A stretch of 64,000 nucleotides of DNA from Clostridium tertium (lineage in GTDB: Bacteria > Bacillota > Clostridia > Clostridiales > Clostridiaceae), in assembly GCF_017873245.1 (NCBI RefSeq), contig NZ_JAGGJY010000004.1, forward strand, positions 1 through 64,000, given 5' to 3'. This document shows positions 49,155 to 58,046 of the stretch, in pieces. Every line of letters starts with the position of its first letter. The first letter of the stretch is position 1. The position numbers and the translations under genes are program-made. The notes beneath the pieces are model-generated. The model was not told the DNA's origin and searched no databases. It worked only from the letters and a program-made list of their open reading frames with translations.

Positions 49155-49252
49155 TTAAAAAATAAAAAAGACTATGACTCTACGATTAAATCATAGAAGT
49201 CATTAGTCTTACTTGACGGTTTAGATTTCTCATGGGAGAACTTCATTCCCAA
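49155..49252 (-). promoter_or_regulatory. Fluoride riboswitch (crcB motif) with terminator
   Basis: On the minus strand GGGAATGAAGTTCTCCC (49234-49250) forms the P1-type stem-loop of the crcB motif, followed by AAACCG and CTAATGACTTCTA, matching the known GGNGATGGNNTTCGCC...AAACGC...CTGATGACTCC pattern with small changes. The last part also forms one arm of a terminator (GACTAATGACTTCTA with GTAGAGTCATAGTC, 49169-49208) ending in TTTTTT. Fluoride binding is expected to stop termination and let the CLC gene be read. Confidence 0.85.
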
Positions 49253-49276
49253 AAATTATTCACATTTTCTTTAAAC

Positions 49277-49305
49277 ATTATAATACTATTACTTATAAAA
49301 ATCAA
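49277..49305 (-). promoter_or_regulatory. Promoter of the riboswitch/CLC unit
   Basis: TTGATT (49300-49305), 17 bases, TATAAT (49277-49282) on the minus strand. It lies only 12 bases after the xylB stop. Confidence 0.65.
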
Positions 49306-49316
49306 TCTATGCTTAT

Positions 49317-50771
49317 CTATATATTTTTTATATTGTCATATATTTTTCTATAGCGAATATAAATTTCTTTATATGCTTCTACTGCTTCTTCATTTGGATA
49401 ATAACATTCTTTTTCTTTTACTATTACTTTTACAGCATCTTCAAAAGAAACGAACCATCCTAATGAAACAGCAGCTATTATTGTAGCTCCAAGAGATGGA
49501 CCTTCTTCTATTTTCAAAGATATTACCTTCTTATTAAATACATTAGCTTGTATTTGAAGCCAATCCTTAGACTTAGCTCCTCCTCCTACTGAAATTATTT
49601 CTCTATCACTATCATCTTCATATATGCTAAAGCAATCTTTTAATGAGAATGTTATTCCTTCAATTACCGCTCTTGCAAAATGATTTAAATCATGGCTTTT
49701 ATCTATTCCTATGAAGGTTCCTCTTATATTACTATCTGCATAAGGTGTTCTTTCTCCAACTATATAAGGAGCAAATAATAATCCATTAGATCCTTCTTTA
49801 ACATTAGATACTCCGCTTAAAAGTTCATCAAAATCTTTATCCTTTGCAAAGGTATTTCTAAACCAGCTTAAAGAATCTCCAGCAGAAAGAGTTACCCCCA
49901 TTGAGTAACAGCTATTTGGTAGTACATTATTAAACATGTGAAGTTTTCCACCATAGTTCTTATACTCTTCTTCATATTTTAAATATACACCTGAAGTTCC
50001 TATACTTAATAAATCTCTATTTTTATTTATTATTCCTGATCCTAAAGCTGAGCAAGGATTGTCTGATCCTGCTGGGAAGATTTTAATACTTCCTTTGGCA
50101 TTTAACTTTTCCTTTAATTCTTCATTTAATTCTCCAACACATTCAGTTGAATTATATATCTTAGGATATTTATTTAAATCTAAATCTAAAAGATTTGCTA
50201 TTTCCTCAGACCATTTTCCTTCTTTAATATTTAACATTTGTGTTCCAGCTGCATCAGATATATCTGTACATATGTTACCTGTATATTTAAATACTAAATA
50301 ATCTTTAGGTAAACAGAACTTTTTAGTCTTTTCCCAATTTCCAGGTTCATTTTCTTTTACCCATAATACCTTTGGAAGCGTAAATCCTTCAAGGCTTTTA
50401 TTCCCTGTGATTTCAATTACTTTTTCTCCAAAGTTATTCATTATATATTCACATTGCTTAGTTGTTCTTGTATCATTCCATAGAATACTTCTTCTTATAG
50501 GTTTATTTTCATTATCTAATAATACTAAGCTATGCATTTGACCTGATATACTTATAGCTCTTAATCCAGCTCCACCTAAATCATTAGTTATCTTTTCCAA
50601 AACCTTAACTGAAGCATTATACCAATCTTCTGGCTCTTGTTCAGAATGTCCATCTCTATTATTGTATAAAGGATAACTTTCCGAATGCTTCAATACTACT
50701 TCTCCAGCTTTATCTAAAGCTATCCCCTTGATAGAACCTGTTCCTAAATCTAAACCTATAACATATTCCAT
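49317..50771 (-). CDS. xylB: Xylulokinase
   Basis: Phosphorylates D-xylulose to xylulose 5-phosphate, which enters the pentose phosphate pathway. 484 residues of the FGGY kinase family: GLDLGTGSIKGIALD at the N-terminus, SGQMHSLVLLD and ILWNDTRT (XylB-specific), and the C-terminal FGGY region with SVGGGAKSKDWLQIQANVF. Last gene of the xylA operon; a hairpin (50799-50823) separates it from IIB. No terminator is seen after it before the riboswitch promoter. Confidence 0.94.
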   Translation of the reverse strand: MEYVIGLDLGTGSIKGIALDKAGEVVLKHSESYPLYNNRDGHSEQEPEDWYNASVKVLEKITNDLGGAGLRAISISGQMHSLVLLDNENKPIRRSILWNDTRTTKQCEYIMNNFGEKVIEITGNKSLEGFTLPKVLWVKENEPGNWEKTKKFCLPKDYLVFKYTGNICTDISDAAGTQMLNIKEGKWSEEIANLLDLDLNKYPKIYNSTECVGELNEELKEKLNAKGSIKIFPAGSDNPCSALGSGIINKNRDLLSIGTSGVYLKYEEEYKNYGGKLHMFNNVLPNSCYSMGVTLSAGDSLSWFRNTFAKDKDFDELLSGVSNVKEGSNGLLFAPYIVGERTPYADSNIRGTFIGIDKSHDLNHFARAVIEGITFSLKDCFSIYEDDSDREIISVGGGAKSKDWLQIQANVFNKKVISLKIEEGPSLGATIIAAVSLGWFVSFEDAVKVIVKEKECYYPNEEAVEAYKEIYIRYRKIYDNIKNI

Positions 50772-50795
50772 AAAAATATCCTCCTATATTAATAA

Positions 50796-50824
50796 ATTAG
50801 GGAGACTTTATTGTCTCCCTTAAA
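50796..50824 (-). other. Intercistronic hairpin between IIB and xylB
   Basis: GGGAGAC/GTCTCCC stem with a six-base loop and no T run on the minus strand. It may stabilise or process the mRNA so that PTS and xylB are made in different amounts. Confidence 0.5.
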
Positions 50825-50826
50825 TC

Positions 50827-51303
50827 TTATAGATACTCCTTTAAATAAACTAATGGATCTGTAGGAGTCATTATTGCTGTAACTTCAACTCCTCTATCTA
50901 TTAATTCTTTAAATGCTTCCTTTTCTTCTGGTGTAACACTTACAGATGGTCTTATAACTTCTGTATTTGATTTAGAAGACATATTACCTACATTAATCTT
51001 CTTAATATCTAATCCATTTTTAACAAGATAAAGTAAATCTAATGGTGATTTTACAACAATAAACACTTTTTGTCCTTCATATTTTCCTGAAGAAATATTT
51101 TTTAAAGCTGTTTCTCTAGTTATGATAGATGTACTTACATTTGATGGTGCTGCCATTCTTAATACTGATTTTTGCAAATCATTATTAGCTACCTCATCAT
51201 TAATAACCATTATTCTAGTTGCTCCTAAATTGTTTGTCCACATTGTAGCAACTTGGCCATGTATTAATCTATCGTCTATTCTTATATGAATTATCCCTTT
51301 CAT
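50827..51303 (-). CDS. PTS EIIB, mannose/fructose/sorbose family
   Basis: 158-residue soluble phosphocarrier. The phosphorylated His15 lies in RIDDRLIHGQVATMW. It passes phosphate from IIA to the incoming sugar at IIC/IID. The operon order is IIA-IIC-IID-IIB, and IIB starts 12 bases after the IID stop. Sugar specificity is inferred from neighbours, not from this subunit. Confidence 0.92.
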   Translation of the reverse strand: MKGIIHIRIDDRLIHGQVATMWTNNLGATRIMVINDEVANNDLQKSVLRMAAPSNVSTSIITRETALKNISSGKYEGQKVFIVVKSPLDLLYLVKNGLDIKKINVGNMSSKSNTEVIRPSVSVTPEEKEAFKELIDRGVEVTAIMTPTDPLVYLKEYL

Positions 51304-51315
51304 TTATTATCCCCC

Positions 51316-52116
51316 CTAAACAAGTACTCCTAGTGCATGTAAAATTATTGACATTACTATTACTAATAATATTAAATATGTTGGTTTAACTTTTTTACCT
51401 AGTAAATAATACATTAAGCCAACTATAGCTGCTGGAATTAATCCTGGCATTATTTGATCTAATATACTTTGTCCAGTCATTTCAATTTCACCTTGAACAA
51501 AGCTAAAACCTACAGTTGCTCTTATAACAGTAGACATAAGTCCACCTACAACCATTAATCCTAAAATTGAAGTTGCTTTAGTAATTGATTTCATTTTACT
51601 TTCTAAAGCATTTACTAACTTAGTTCCTGAAAAATAACCTGCTTTAAATAAAGGAAAACTAAGCATTTTTATAGCAATACTTACTGCTATCCATAAGAAT
51701 ATTCCTGCTGGATTTCCTTCTATAGCCATATTTGCAGCTATTGCTCCAAATATAGTCCAAGGAATAACAACACATAAGCTATCTCCTAATCCTGCTAAAG
51801 GTCCCATTAAACCACTCTTAATTGAACTTACTGCTTCAGCAGCATTATTCTTTTCTTTTTCTTCAATAGCTATGTTTAAACCAAAAACATAAGGAGCTAC
51901 CCATGGATTTGTATTAAAAAACTGTAAATGTCTCTTAACTGCATCTTGTAATCCATCTGGATCATTTCTATAGGTAAATTTTAAAAATGGTAATATTGCA
52001 TAACAATAAGCCAATGCTTGCATTTTTTCATAGTTAGATGATACACTGCTTGTAAATATCCATCTTAATAAAACTTTACTACGTATTTTTTTTGGTGTAA
52101 GTTCATTATTACTCAT
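51316..52116 (-). CDS. PTS EIID, mannose/fructose/sorbose family
   Basis: 266-residue membrane subunit. Starts ELTPKKIRSKVLLRWIFTSS, has the family's GLMGPLAGLGDSL signature (about 115-127) and several C-terminal membrane spans. It overlaps the IIC stop by eight bases, so it is translationally coupled. Forms the translocation complex with IIC. Confidence 0.93.
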   Translation of the reverse strand: MSNNELTPKKIRSKVLLRWIFTSSVSSNYEKMQALAYCYAILPFLKFTYRNDPDGLQDAVKRHLQFFNTNPWVAPYVFGLNIAIEEKEKNNAAEAVSSIKSGLMGPLAGLGDSLCVVIPWTIFGAIAANMAIEGNPAGIFLWIAVSIAIKMLSFPLFKAGYFSGTKLVNALESKMKSITKATSILGLMVVGGLMSTVIRATVGFSFVQGEIEMTGQSILDQIMPGLIPAAIVGLMYYLLGKKVKPTYLILLVIVMSIILHALGVLV

Positions 52117-52888
52117 CTTCGTCCATACCTCCTACTGGAGAAACAACTGTAGCTTCTCTATCATTATCTCTTTTAAATTCAATTAATGCTATAGCTGCTG
52201 CTATAAGTGCAACTCCTAATAAAGGAAGTTTTAAATATATAGTAACTACAAATCCTATTAAAAGATATGCAAAGTAATCTTTTGTAGGAAGATTCTTTAA
52301 TAGTAAAGCTATACCAACCGCTGGTAAAATTCCACCTGCAACTTGAAGACCACCTAATAACCATTCTGGACTCTTATCTATTAATGCATTTACTAAATCC
52401 GGGCCAAATATAGTAGCTAATAATATTGGAACTCCTGTTGTAGCACAAGTTAAAACAACTCCTAACATTTGCATTCTAGCAATTCCATTGTATTCCCTTT
52501 TATCTGCATATTTTTCAGCTTGATGTGCTAACCAAACGCCCATTGTATTTCTTAATACATCTAATTGAACCATTAAAAGCGCTACTGGAATACCAATAGT
52601 TATTCCAACATTAGGATCTTGACCTGTTGAAACAGTTATAAATGTCGCAACAACACTTGCTGTTTGATAGTCAGGTATTGATGCTCCACCAAAGTTACTT
52701 ATACCTAAGGACATTAATTGTAATGTACCTCCTATAAATAATCCTGTTTTAACATCTCCCATTATTAATCCAACAATAAATCCTGCTGTAACTGGTTGAT
52801 ATGTACCGAACATAGTACTATTTTTTTCATAGTTGATAAAGAATCCATATAAAACAATTAATATTAATTGCCAAGCTTGAACTTCCAT
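52109..52888 (-). CDS. PTS EIIC, mannose/fructose/sorbose family
   Basis: 259-residue membrane permease with about seven spans (MEVQAWQLILIVLYGFFINYE, GLFIGGTLQLMSLGISNFGGASIPDYQ at 50-76, the latter typical of mannose-family IIC). It ends in an acidic tail. Couples vectorial phosphorylation of the sugar. Confidence 0.93.
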   Translation of the reverse strand: MEVQAWQLILIVLYGFFINYEKNSTMFGTYQPVTAGFIVGLIMGDVKTGLFIGGTLQLMSLGISNFGGASIPDYQTASVVATFITVSTGQDPNVGITIGIPVALLMVQLDVLRNTMGVWLAHQAEKYADKREYNGIARMQMLGVVLTCATTGVPILLATIFGPDLVNALIDKSPEWLLGGLQVAGGILPAVGIALLLKNLPTKDYFAYLLIGFVVTIYLKLPLLGVALIAAAIALIEFKRDNDREATVVSPVGGMDEDE

Positions 52889-52902
52889 TCTTCCATCTCC
52901 TT

Positions 52903-53319
52903 TTATTCATCATCATTATTATTTATTTGGTTTTTAAATTCTTCCGATAAAATATTTATAACGTTCATATTTTTGATATTTTCAATTTCTTCTGAAACTG
53001 AAAGGCTAGTACTATTTAATAATGCATCTAAGAATATTGGTACATTTACTCCTGCTACTATATCTACATCTCCGTTTATTAAACCTATGTTGTTTGTGCA
53101 AACATTAAATGGTGTTCCATGAAATAAATCTACTAATATAAGAACATTAGAATCACTAATTTCATTAAATATCGAGATAATCTTATTCTGAAAATTATCT
53201 ATTCCACTTTCATCTAGAATTACTTTATATACGTTTTCAGTGTCTTTTGTAAAGAAATGAATTGTATCTAAAATTCCGTTAGCAAAATTTCCATGTGATG
53301 CTAAAACTATTTTATACAC
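52903..53319 (-). CDS. PTS EIIA, mannose family
   Basis: 138 residues. The active His is in VLASHGNFANGI near residue 9, and the DLFHGTPFN motif follows. Receives phosphate from HPr. It begins 14 bases after the alpha-xylosidase stop and is followed by IIC. Confidence 0.92.
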   Translation of the reverse strand: MYKIVLASHGNFANGILDTIHFFTKDTENVYKVILDESGIDNFQNKIISIFNEISDSNVLILVDLFHGTPFNVCTNNIGLINGDVDIVAGVNVPIFLDALLNSTSLSVSEEIENIKNMNVINILSEEFKNQINNNDDE

Positions 53320-53333
53320 TTTTATCTCACCTC

Positions 53334-55376
53334 CTATAAGAATAAATTTTTAATATATGAATCTTCCTTACAAAGTACAGGAATACTATCTAGAGGTGCG
53401 TCAATAACAACAAATTGTCCACCCTCATATACTTTTTCTGTATTAATATCAACCCATCTATTTCCAATTGGTAAATAAACTTTCCTTTGTCTATCTTTAT
53501 AATACATAATTGGTGCTACAAGTAATTCTGATCCAAACATATATTGATTATCTACTGTCCAAGCTACTTCATCTTTAGGATAATCATAAAAAACAGGTCT
53601 CATTATTGGTTCACCAGAATTATGAGTTTCATTAAATAACTGTGATATATATCCTTTTAACTTTTCTCTTATCTTTATATACTTAACAAATATCTTTTGA
53701 GCTTCTTCACCATATGACCAAATCTCATTATCTGCACCACTTTCACATTGACCTCCACCATCTGTTCCAAGTGCCTTTTTGTGAGGTTGTCTATCTCCGT
53801 GCATTCTAAGAATTGGTGAGAATGTTGCATATTGGAACCACCTTATCATTAACTCTCTAAATTCCGGATTATTAATATTTCCTCCATGGAATCCCCCTAT
53901 ATCAGTTGTCCACCATGGATTTCCTGCAATACTCATGTTTAATCCTGTATTAACTTGGTTTCTAAATGCTCCAAAGCTAGAATCTATATCTCCAGACCAT
54001 ACCAAAGTTCCATACTTTTGGCTTCCAGCCCAACACCCTCTAATTAATGTTACAGGAGTCTTATTTTCTTTTGCTAATCCGTCATATACAATTTTAGAGA
54101 ATTCATTAGGGTATAAGTTACCTACTTTTAAGTCAGTTCCTAAATGATATCTATAGTTATCAAAATCATATAATGCATATCCAGGCTCAGCTACATCAAG
54201 CCAGAACATAGATATTCCATTATCATAATAGTTCTTCTTTAATCTCTCCCAAACATAGTCTCTTGTTTCAGGGTTAGTTGGATCTATGAATACAGTGTTA
54301 CTTAACTGTTGCATTGTAATCCTTACGCCCCTATTAACTTTAACTAATAAACCCTTTTCAATAGCTTCATTATAATTTTTAGCATTTTGAGATATTGTTG
54401 GCCATACAGAAATCATTGTTTCTATACCCATTTCTTTTAGCTCATCTACCATCTTTTGTGGATCCGGCCAGTATCTCTTATCAAAATCATAATGTCCTTG
54501 TTCTGTCCAATGGAAAAAATCTATTACTAAAACTGATGGGGTAATACCTAGCGCTTTATATTTTTTAGCTACTTCTAAAACTTCTTCTTGTGTTTGATAT
54601 CTCATTTTACTTTGCCATAATCCTAATAAATTTTCTGGCATTTCAGGTGCTCTACCAATAACACTTGTATAGTTTTCTATTATCTTTTTAGGAGTATCTT
54701 CTGATGTTATCCAGTAATCTAAATAATCAGTAGATTTCATAGTCCATTCTGTTATATTTTTTGCGAAATTTACTTCTCCAATACCTGGATTATTCCATAA
54801 AAATCCATATTTTTTGTTTGATATATAAAATGGAACTGTTAACTGGCTATTTCTATGGGCTAATTCTAATTTGCAATACTTTAAATCTAAGAATGATTGT
54901 TGATATTGACCCATTCCAAATATTTTTTCATTTGGAGCTGACTCAAATCTTTGAGTCAGCTTATAATCTCCATTTAAAGAAGGGGTAAACTCTCTAGCTC
55001 TTAACTTTAAAGTACATGAAAATCCAGTGATACTTTTTACACTAACATCTTCGTTACCCATATCATTAGCAACAGCTCTTTCTCTAATGTATTCTTCTAA
55101 CAATACTTCATCTTTACCATTTTTAAATACTATTCTATTTCTATTAGTTACATAAGCTTTAATATTTCCATTAATAATTTCTGCTTCATTTAACTCTTCA
55201 AATATTTTTATATCTGCTTCATTATTTTTTATTTCTTCTGTTAAAGCATTTTCATATTGAGGTATACTTCCATAAGGTGTTGATCTAACTCTAAAGCTAT
55301 TTTTCCCCCATGGTTCTATACATAGTATTTCATTATCGTATTTGCGAAAAAGCTTGTTTCCAATGGTATAAAACAT
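53334..55376 (-). CDS. GH31 alpha-xylosidase
   Basis: 680 residues of glycoside hydrolase family 31. An N-terminal beta-sandwich is followed by the catalytic barrel. The nucleophile Asp394 lies in MFWLDVAEPGY, a form (WLDxxEP) seen in alpha-xylosidases, and the acid/base Asp463 in VWSGDIDSSF. It should cut alpha-1,6-linked xylose, as in isoprimeverose or xyloglucan fragments. No signal peptide, so it acts inside the cell on sugar imported by the neighbouring PTS. AAAGGAGG precedes the ATG; 12 bases downstream of xylA. Alpha-glucosidase activity is the main alternative. Confidence 0.85.
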   Translation of the reverse strand: MFYTIGNKLFRKYDNEILCIEPWGKNSFRVRSTPYGSIPQYENALTEEIKNNEADIKIFEELNEAEIINGNIKAYVTNRNRIVFKNGKDEVLLEEYIRERAVANDMGNEDVSVKSITGFSCTLKLRAREFTPSLNGDYKLTQRFESAPNEKIFGMGQYQQSFLDLKYCKLELAHRNSQLTVPFYISNKKYGFLWNNPGIGEVNFAKNITEWTMKSTDYLDYWITSEDTPKKIIENYTSVIGRAPEMPENLLGLWQSKMRYQTQEEVLEVAKKYKALGITPSVLVIDFFHWTEQGHYDFDKRYWPDPQKMVDELKEMGIETMISVWPTISQNAKNYNEAIEKGLLVKVNRGVRITMQQLSNTVFIDPTNPETRDYVWERLKKNYYDNGISMFWLDVAEPGYALYDFDNYRYHLGTDLKVGNLYPNEFSKIVYDGLAKENKTPVTLIRGCWAGSQKYGTLVWSGDIDSSFGAFRNQVNTGLNMSIAGNPWWTTDIGGFHGGNINNPEFRELMIRWFQYATFSPILRMHGDRQPHKKALGTDGGGQCESGADNEIWSYGEEAQKIFVKYIKIREKLKGYISQLFNETHNSGEPIMRPVFYDYPKDEVAWTVDNQYMFGSELLVAPIMYYKDRQRKVYLPIGNRWVDINTEKVYEGGQFVVIDAPLDSIPVLCKEDSYIKNLFL

Positions 55377-55388
55377 TGTCTTCCTCCT

Positions 55389-56696
55389 TTAATAAATATA
55401 ATCATTAAGTTTAGATTTTACATATTCAATATGTGATGATTCATTATCAACTTCTTTTATTGATAATGCATAGTTAGTAAGTGATTCTAAATTCTCTTGA
55501 TTATTTAATAAATTTTTACCTAAATCACTTTTATAAGATGAATATCTTTCCTTTTTAAGATTATCTAGATATTCGCTTTCAATTATTTTTGCCGCAGCCT
55601 TTAATCCTCTTGCATACGTATCCATTCCTGCTATGTGAGCTATAAATAGATCTTCTTGTTCAAAAGAACTTCTTCTAACTTTTGCATCAAAGTTTATACC
55701 ACCATCATGTAATCCACCGTTCTTTAATATTTCTATCATGACTAGCGTAGTATCATAAAGATTAGTTGGGAATTCATCAGTATCCCACCCCAATAATGAA
55801 TCTCCTTGGTTTGCATCTATTGAGCCTAATGCATTATAGTTTCTTGCTATATTTAATTCATGTTCAAAAGTATGTCCAGCTAACATCGCATGATTTGCTT
55901 CTATATTTAATTTAAAATCTTCCATTAAGCCATATCTTTGTAAAAATGCTAATGTTGTTGCTGAATCAAAATCATATTGATGTGTCATTGGCTCTTTTGG
56001 TTTTGGCTCTATTAGGAAAGTTAATTTATGATTAATCTTTTTTGTATAAGCTACTGCCATTTTATAAAGCCTTGCTATATTTTCTTCTTCAAATTTAATA
56101 TCTGTATTTAAAAAACTTTCATATCCTTCTCTTCCACCCCAAAATACGAAGTTCTTACCTCCAAGTTTTTTACTTATATCTATTCCTTTTTTAACCTGAG
56201 CTGCTGAAATTGCATAAACATCTAAGTTAGGACTTGAAGCTGCTCCATTAACATATATTGGATTAGAATGTCTATCTGCTGTATTCCATAAAAGTTTAAC
56301 ACCTGTCTTGTCCATTTTTTCTTTCATATAATCAGTTATAACATCTAAGTTATGAAAAAATTCTTCTAAGCTATTTCCAAATGGAGCTATATCCATGTCA
56401 TGAAAACAAAAATATTCAACTCCTAATTTTTCAAAAAATTCGAAAGCTGCATCTACTTTATTCATAGCAGTTTTCATTGGATCTTCTGTATTCCAGTTTC
56501 TTATATTGGTTGATTTTCCAAAAGGGTCTGATCCATCCTGATTAAATGTGTGCCAATAGGCTATTGCAAATTTAAGATGTTCTTTCATAGGTTTTCCCAT
56601 TACTATTTCTTCTGGATTATAATGATGGAAAGCAAACATATTGTTACTATTTGGTCCTTCATATTTTATTTTTTTTATATTGCTAAAGTACTCCAT
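55389..56696 (-). CDS. xylA: Xylose isomerase
   Basis: Isomerises D-xylose to D-xylulose. 435 residues, class II (long) type: YFCFHDMDIAPFG, the metal-binding VFWGGREGYE and NIEANHAMLAGHTFEHE, with His and Glu/Asp ligands in place. First gene of the operon, just after a promoter overlapping the cre-like site and followed by the operator. Gives the xylulose that xylB phosphorylates. Confidence 0.96.
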   Translation of the reverse strand: MEYFSNIKKIKYEGPNSNNMFAFHHYNPEEIVMGKPMKEHLKFAIAYWHTFNQDGSDPFGKSTNIRNWNTEDPMKTAMNKVDAAFEFFEKLGVEYFCFHDMDIAPFGNSLEEFFHNLDVITDYMKEKMDKTGVKLLWNTADRHSNPIYVNGAASSPNLDVYAISAAQVKKGIDISKKLGGKNFVFWGGREGYESFLNTDIKFEEENIARLYKMAVAYTKKINHKLTFLIEPKPKEPMTHQYDFDSATTLAFLQRYGLMEDFKLNIEANHAMLAGHTFEHELNIARNYNALGSIDANQGDSLLGWDTDEFPTNLYDTTLVMIEILKNGGLHDGGINFDAKVRRSSFEQEDLFIAHIAGMDTYARGLKAAAKIIESEYLDNLKKERYSSYKSDLGKNLLNNQENLESLTNYALSIKEVDNESSHIEYVKSKLNDYIY

Positions 56697-56712
56697 ATCT
56701 ACACCTCTTTTA

Positions 56713-56740
56713 ATTAGTTAGTTTTCCTATCTAACTTAAT
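56713..56740 (-). promoter_or_regulatory. XylR operator
   Basis: Inverted repeat AGTTAG-9-CTAACT (56716-56721 and 56731-56736), flanked by TTA/TTA, like known XylR operators (TTAGTTT...AACTAA). It begins at the -10 region of the xylA promoter, so a bound ROK repressor would block initiation. Confidence 0.7.
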
Positions 56741-56776
56741 AATACATCCATATTTTTCTCGTGTCAATGTTTACAT
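56739..56776 (-). promoter_or_regulatory. xylA operon promoter with cre-like site
   Basis: TTGACA (56762-56767), 17 bases, TATTAT (56739-56744) on the minus strand. The -35 overlaps ATGTAAACATTGACA (56762-56776), which fits the cre consensus WTGNAANCGNWNNCW at all but one position, so CcpA repression by preferred sugars is plausible. Confidence 0.65.
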
Positions 56777-56837
56777 TTAAAATTTTTTAAAAATTTTAAA
56801 ACTTTTCTTTATTTATAATTTTATAAAACTATTCCTT

Positions 56838-56866
56838 TTGAACTTTTTGTATTGCTATGCTATATT
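56838..56866 (+). promoter_or_regulatory. xylR promoter
   Basis: TTGAAC (56838-56843), 17 bases, TATATT (56861-56866), 31 bases before the repressor's ATG. Confidence 0.6.
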
Positions 56867-56897
56867 ATTTTATGAGTACTTAAAGAAGGGGAATAAA

Positions 56898-58046
56898 ATG
56901 GATAATAAGTTTAATATAAGAAAATTTAATATAGTTGAAATACTAAATCTTTTATTTAAGAAACCTAATATTTCTAGAATAGATATTTCAAAGCTAATCA
57001 ATCTTAACAAAGCAAGTGTCTCTGAAATAGTATCTCTCTTAGTTGAGAAAAATTTAGTTAGTGAAATTGGTACTGGTAGTAGTAGTTCTAGCGGAGGAAG
57101 AAAACCTATTTTACTTAAAATCAATGAAAAGGCAGGGTGTAGCTTAGGAATCGACTTAGGAATTGACTATGTTAGTTTCTTACTTACTGATTTAAATAGA
57201 AATGTATTATTTTATGATTATTATGAAGAAATAATTAATAAAAATAATGTAATCGAAATTATTGTAAAAGTAATCACTTCACTAGAAAATGTTTTTAAAG
57301 AATATGAATACGGATTAATAGGTGCAACATTAGCTGTGCATGGTAGAGTTTTTGATAATAAAATTAAGTTTACTCCTTACTATGATTTAGATGAAATAGA
57401 CTTGGTAGAAGATTTATCTTTGCTAATGCCTAATATTAACTTTTATATAGAAAATGAATCTAATCTAGCAGCTGTTGGTGAATTTGAAAATTCTATAGAT
57501 CCATTAGATAATGCAGTAGTTATTAATGTTCATTCTGGTATAGGTGCAGGAATAATAATTAATAGCAAGTTATATACTGGTTTTGAAGGACACGCAGGAG
57601 AAATAGGTCATATTGTCCTTGTTCCTAATGGGAAAGAATGTCCTTGTGGAAATAAAGGATGCTTTGAACAGTATTGTTCATTGCCTGCTTTATTAGAAGA
57701 TTTTAATAGTAAGTCATATTTAAAGATACGTACTATAAAAGAACTTTGTGATTTATATAATTCAAATGACAAAATAGCTGTGGATACAATAACAAAAAAT
57801 ATTGAACTTATGTCCATTGGAATATCTAATATATTTAATTTATTTGCTGCTGATAATATATTTATTCATAGTGAAATAACTCATTATATTCCAGATTATC
57901 TAACTTTAATTAATAATAAGATAAATACAATATTCTCTAAAGCTATTACCATTTTACCAAACGAATTAGATAACAAATCTAATTTGTTCGGAGGAGTAAA
58001 TAGATGTATATATAACTTTTTCGAAGAATTTCTAGATATTATATAA
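56898..58046 (+). CDS. xylR: ROK-family repressor, XylR type
   Basis: 382 residues. N-terminal winged helix-turn-helix (residues about 8-62: FNIVEILNLLFKKPNISRID), then a ROK sugar-binding domain: GIDLGIDYVSFLL near 85, the GHAGEIGHIVL active-site region and the zinc motif CPCGNKGCFEQY. It should repress the divergent xyl operon and be released by xylose. Start at 56898 (AAGGGG six bases before) and not at an in-frame TTG 20 codons upstream, which is actually the -35 box. Confidence 0.93.
   Translation: MDNKFNIRKFNIVEILNLLFKKPNISRIDISKLINLNKASVSEIVSLLVEKNLVSEIGTGSSSSSGGRKPILLKINEKAGCSLGIDLGIDYVSFLLTDLNRNVLFYDYYEEIINKNNVIEIIVKVITSLENVFKEYEYGLIGATLAVHGRVFDNKIKFTPYYDLDEIDLVEDLSLLMPNINFYIENESNLAAVGEFENSIDPLDNAVVINVHSGIGAGIIINSKLYTGFEGHAGEIGHIVLVPNGKECPCGNKGCFEQYCSLPALLEDFNSKSYLKIRTIKELCDLYNSNDKIAVDTITKNIELMSIGISNIFNLFAADNIFIHSEITHYIPDYLTLINNKINTIFSKAITILPNELDNKSNLFGGVNRCIYNFFEEFLDII

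Noticed and set aside
56838..56897. Longer N-terminus for xylR
   Set aside because: The upstream TTG is part of the TTGAAC -35 box; AAGGGG precedes the ATG at 56898.
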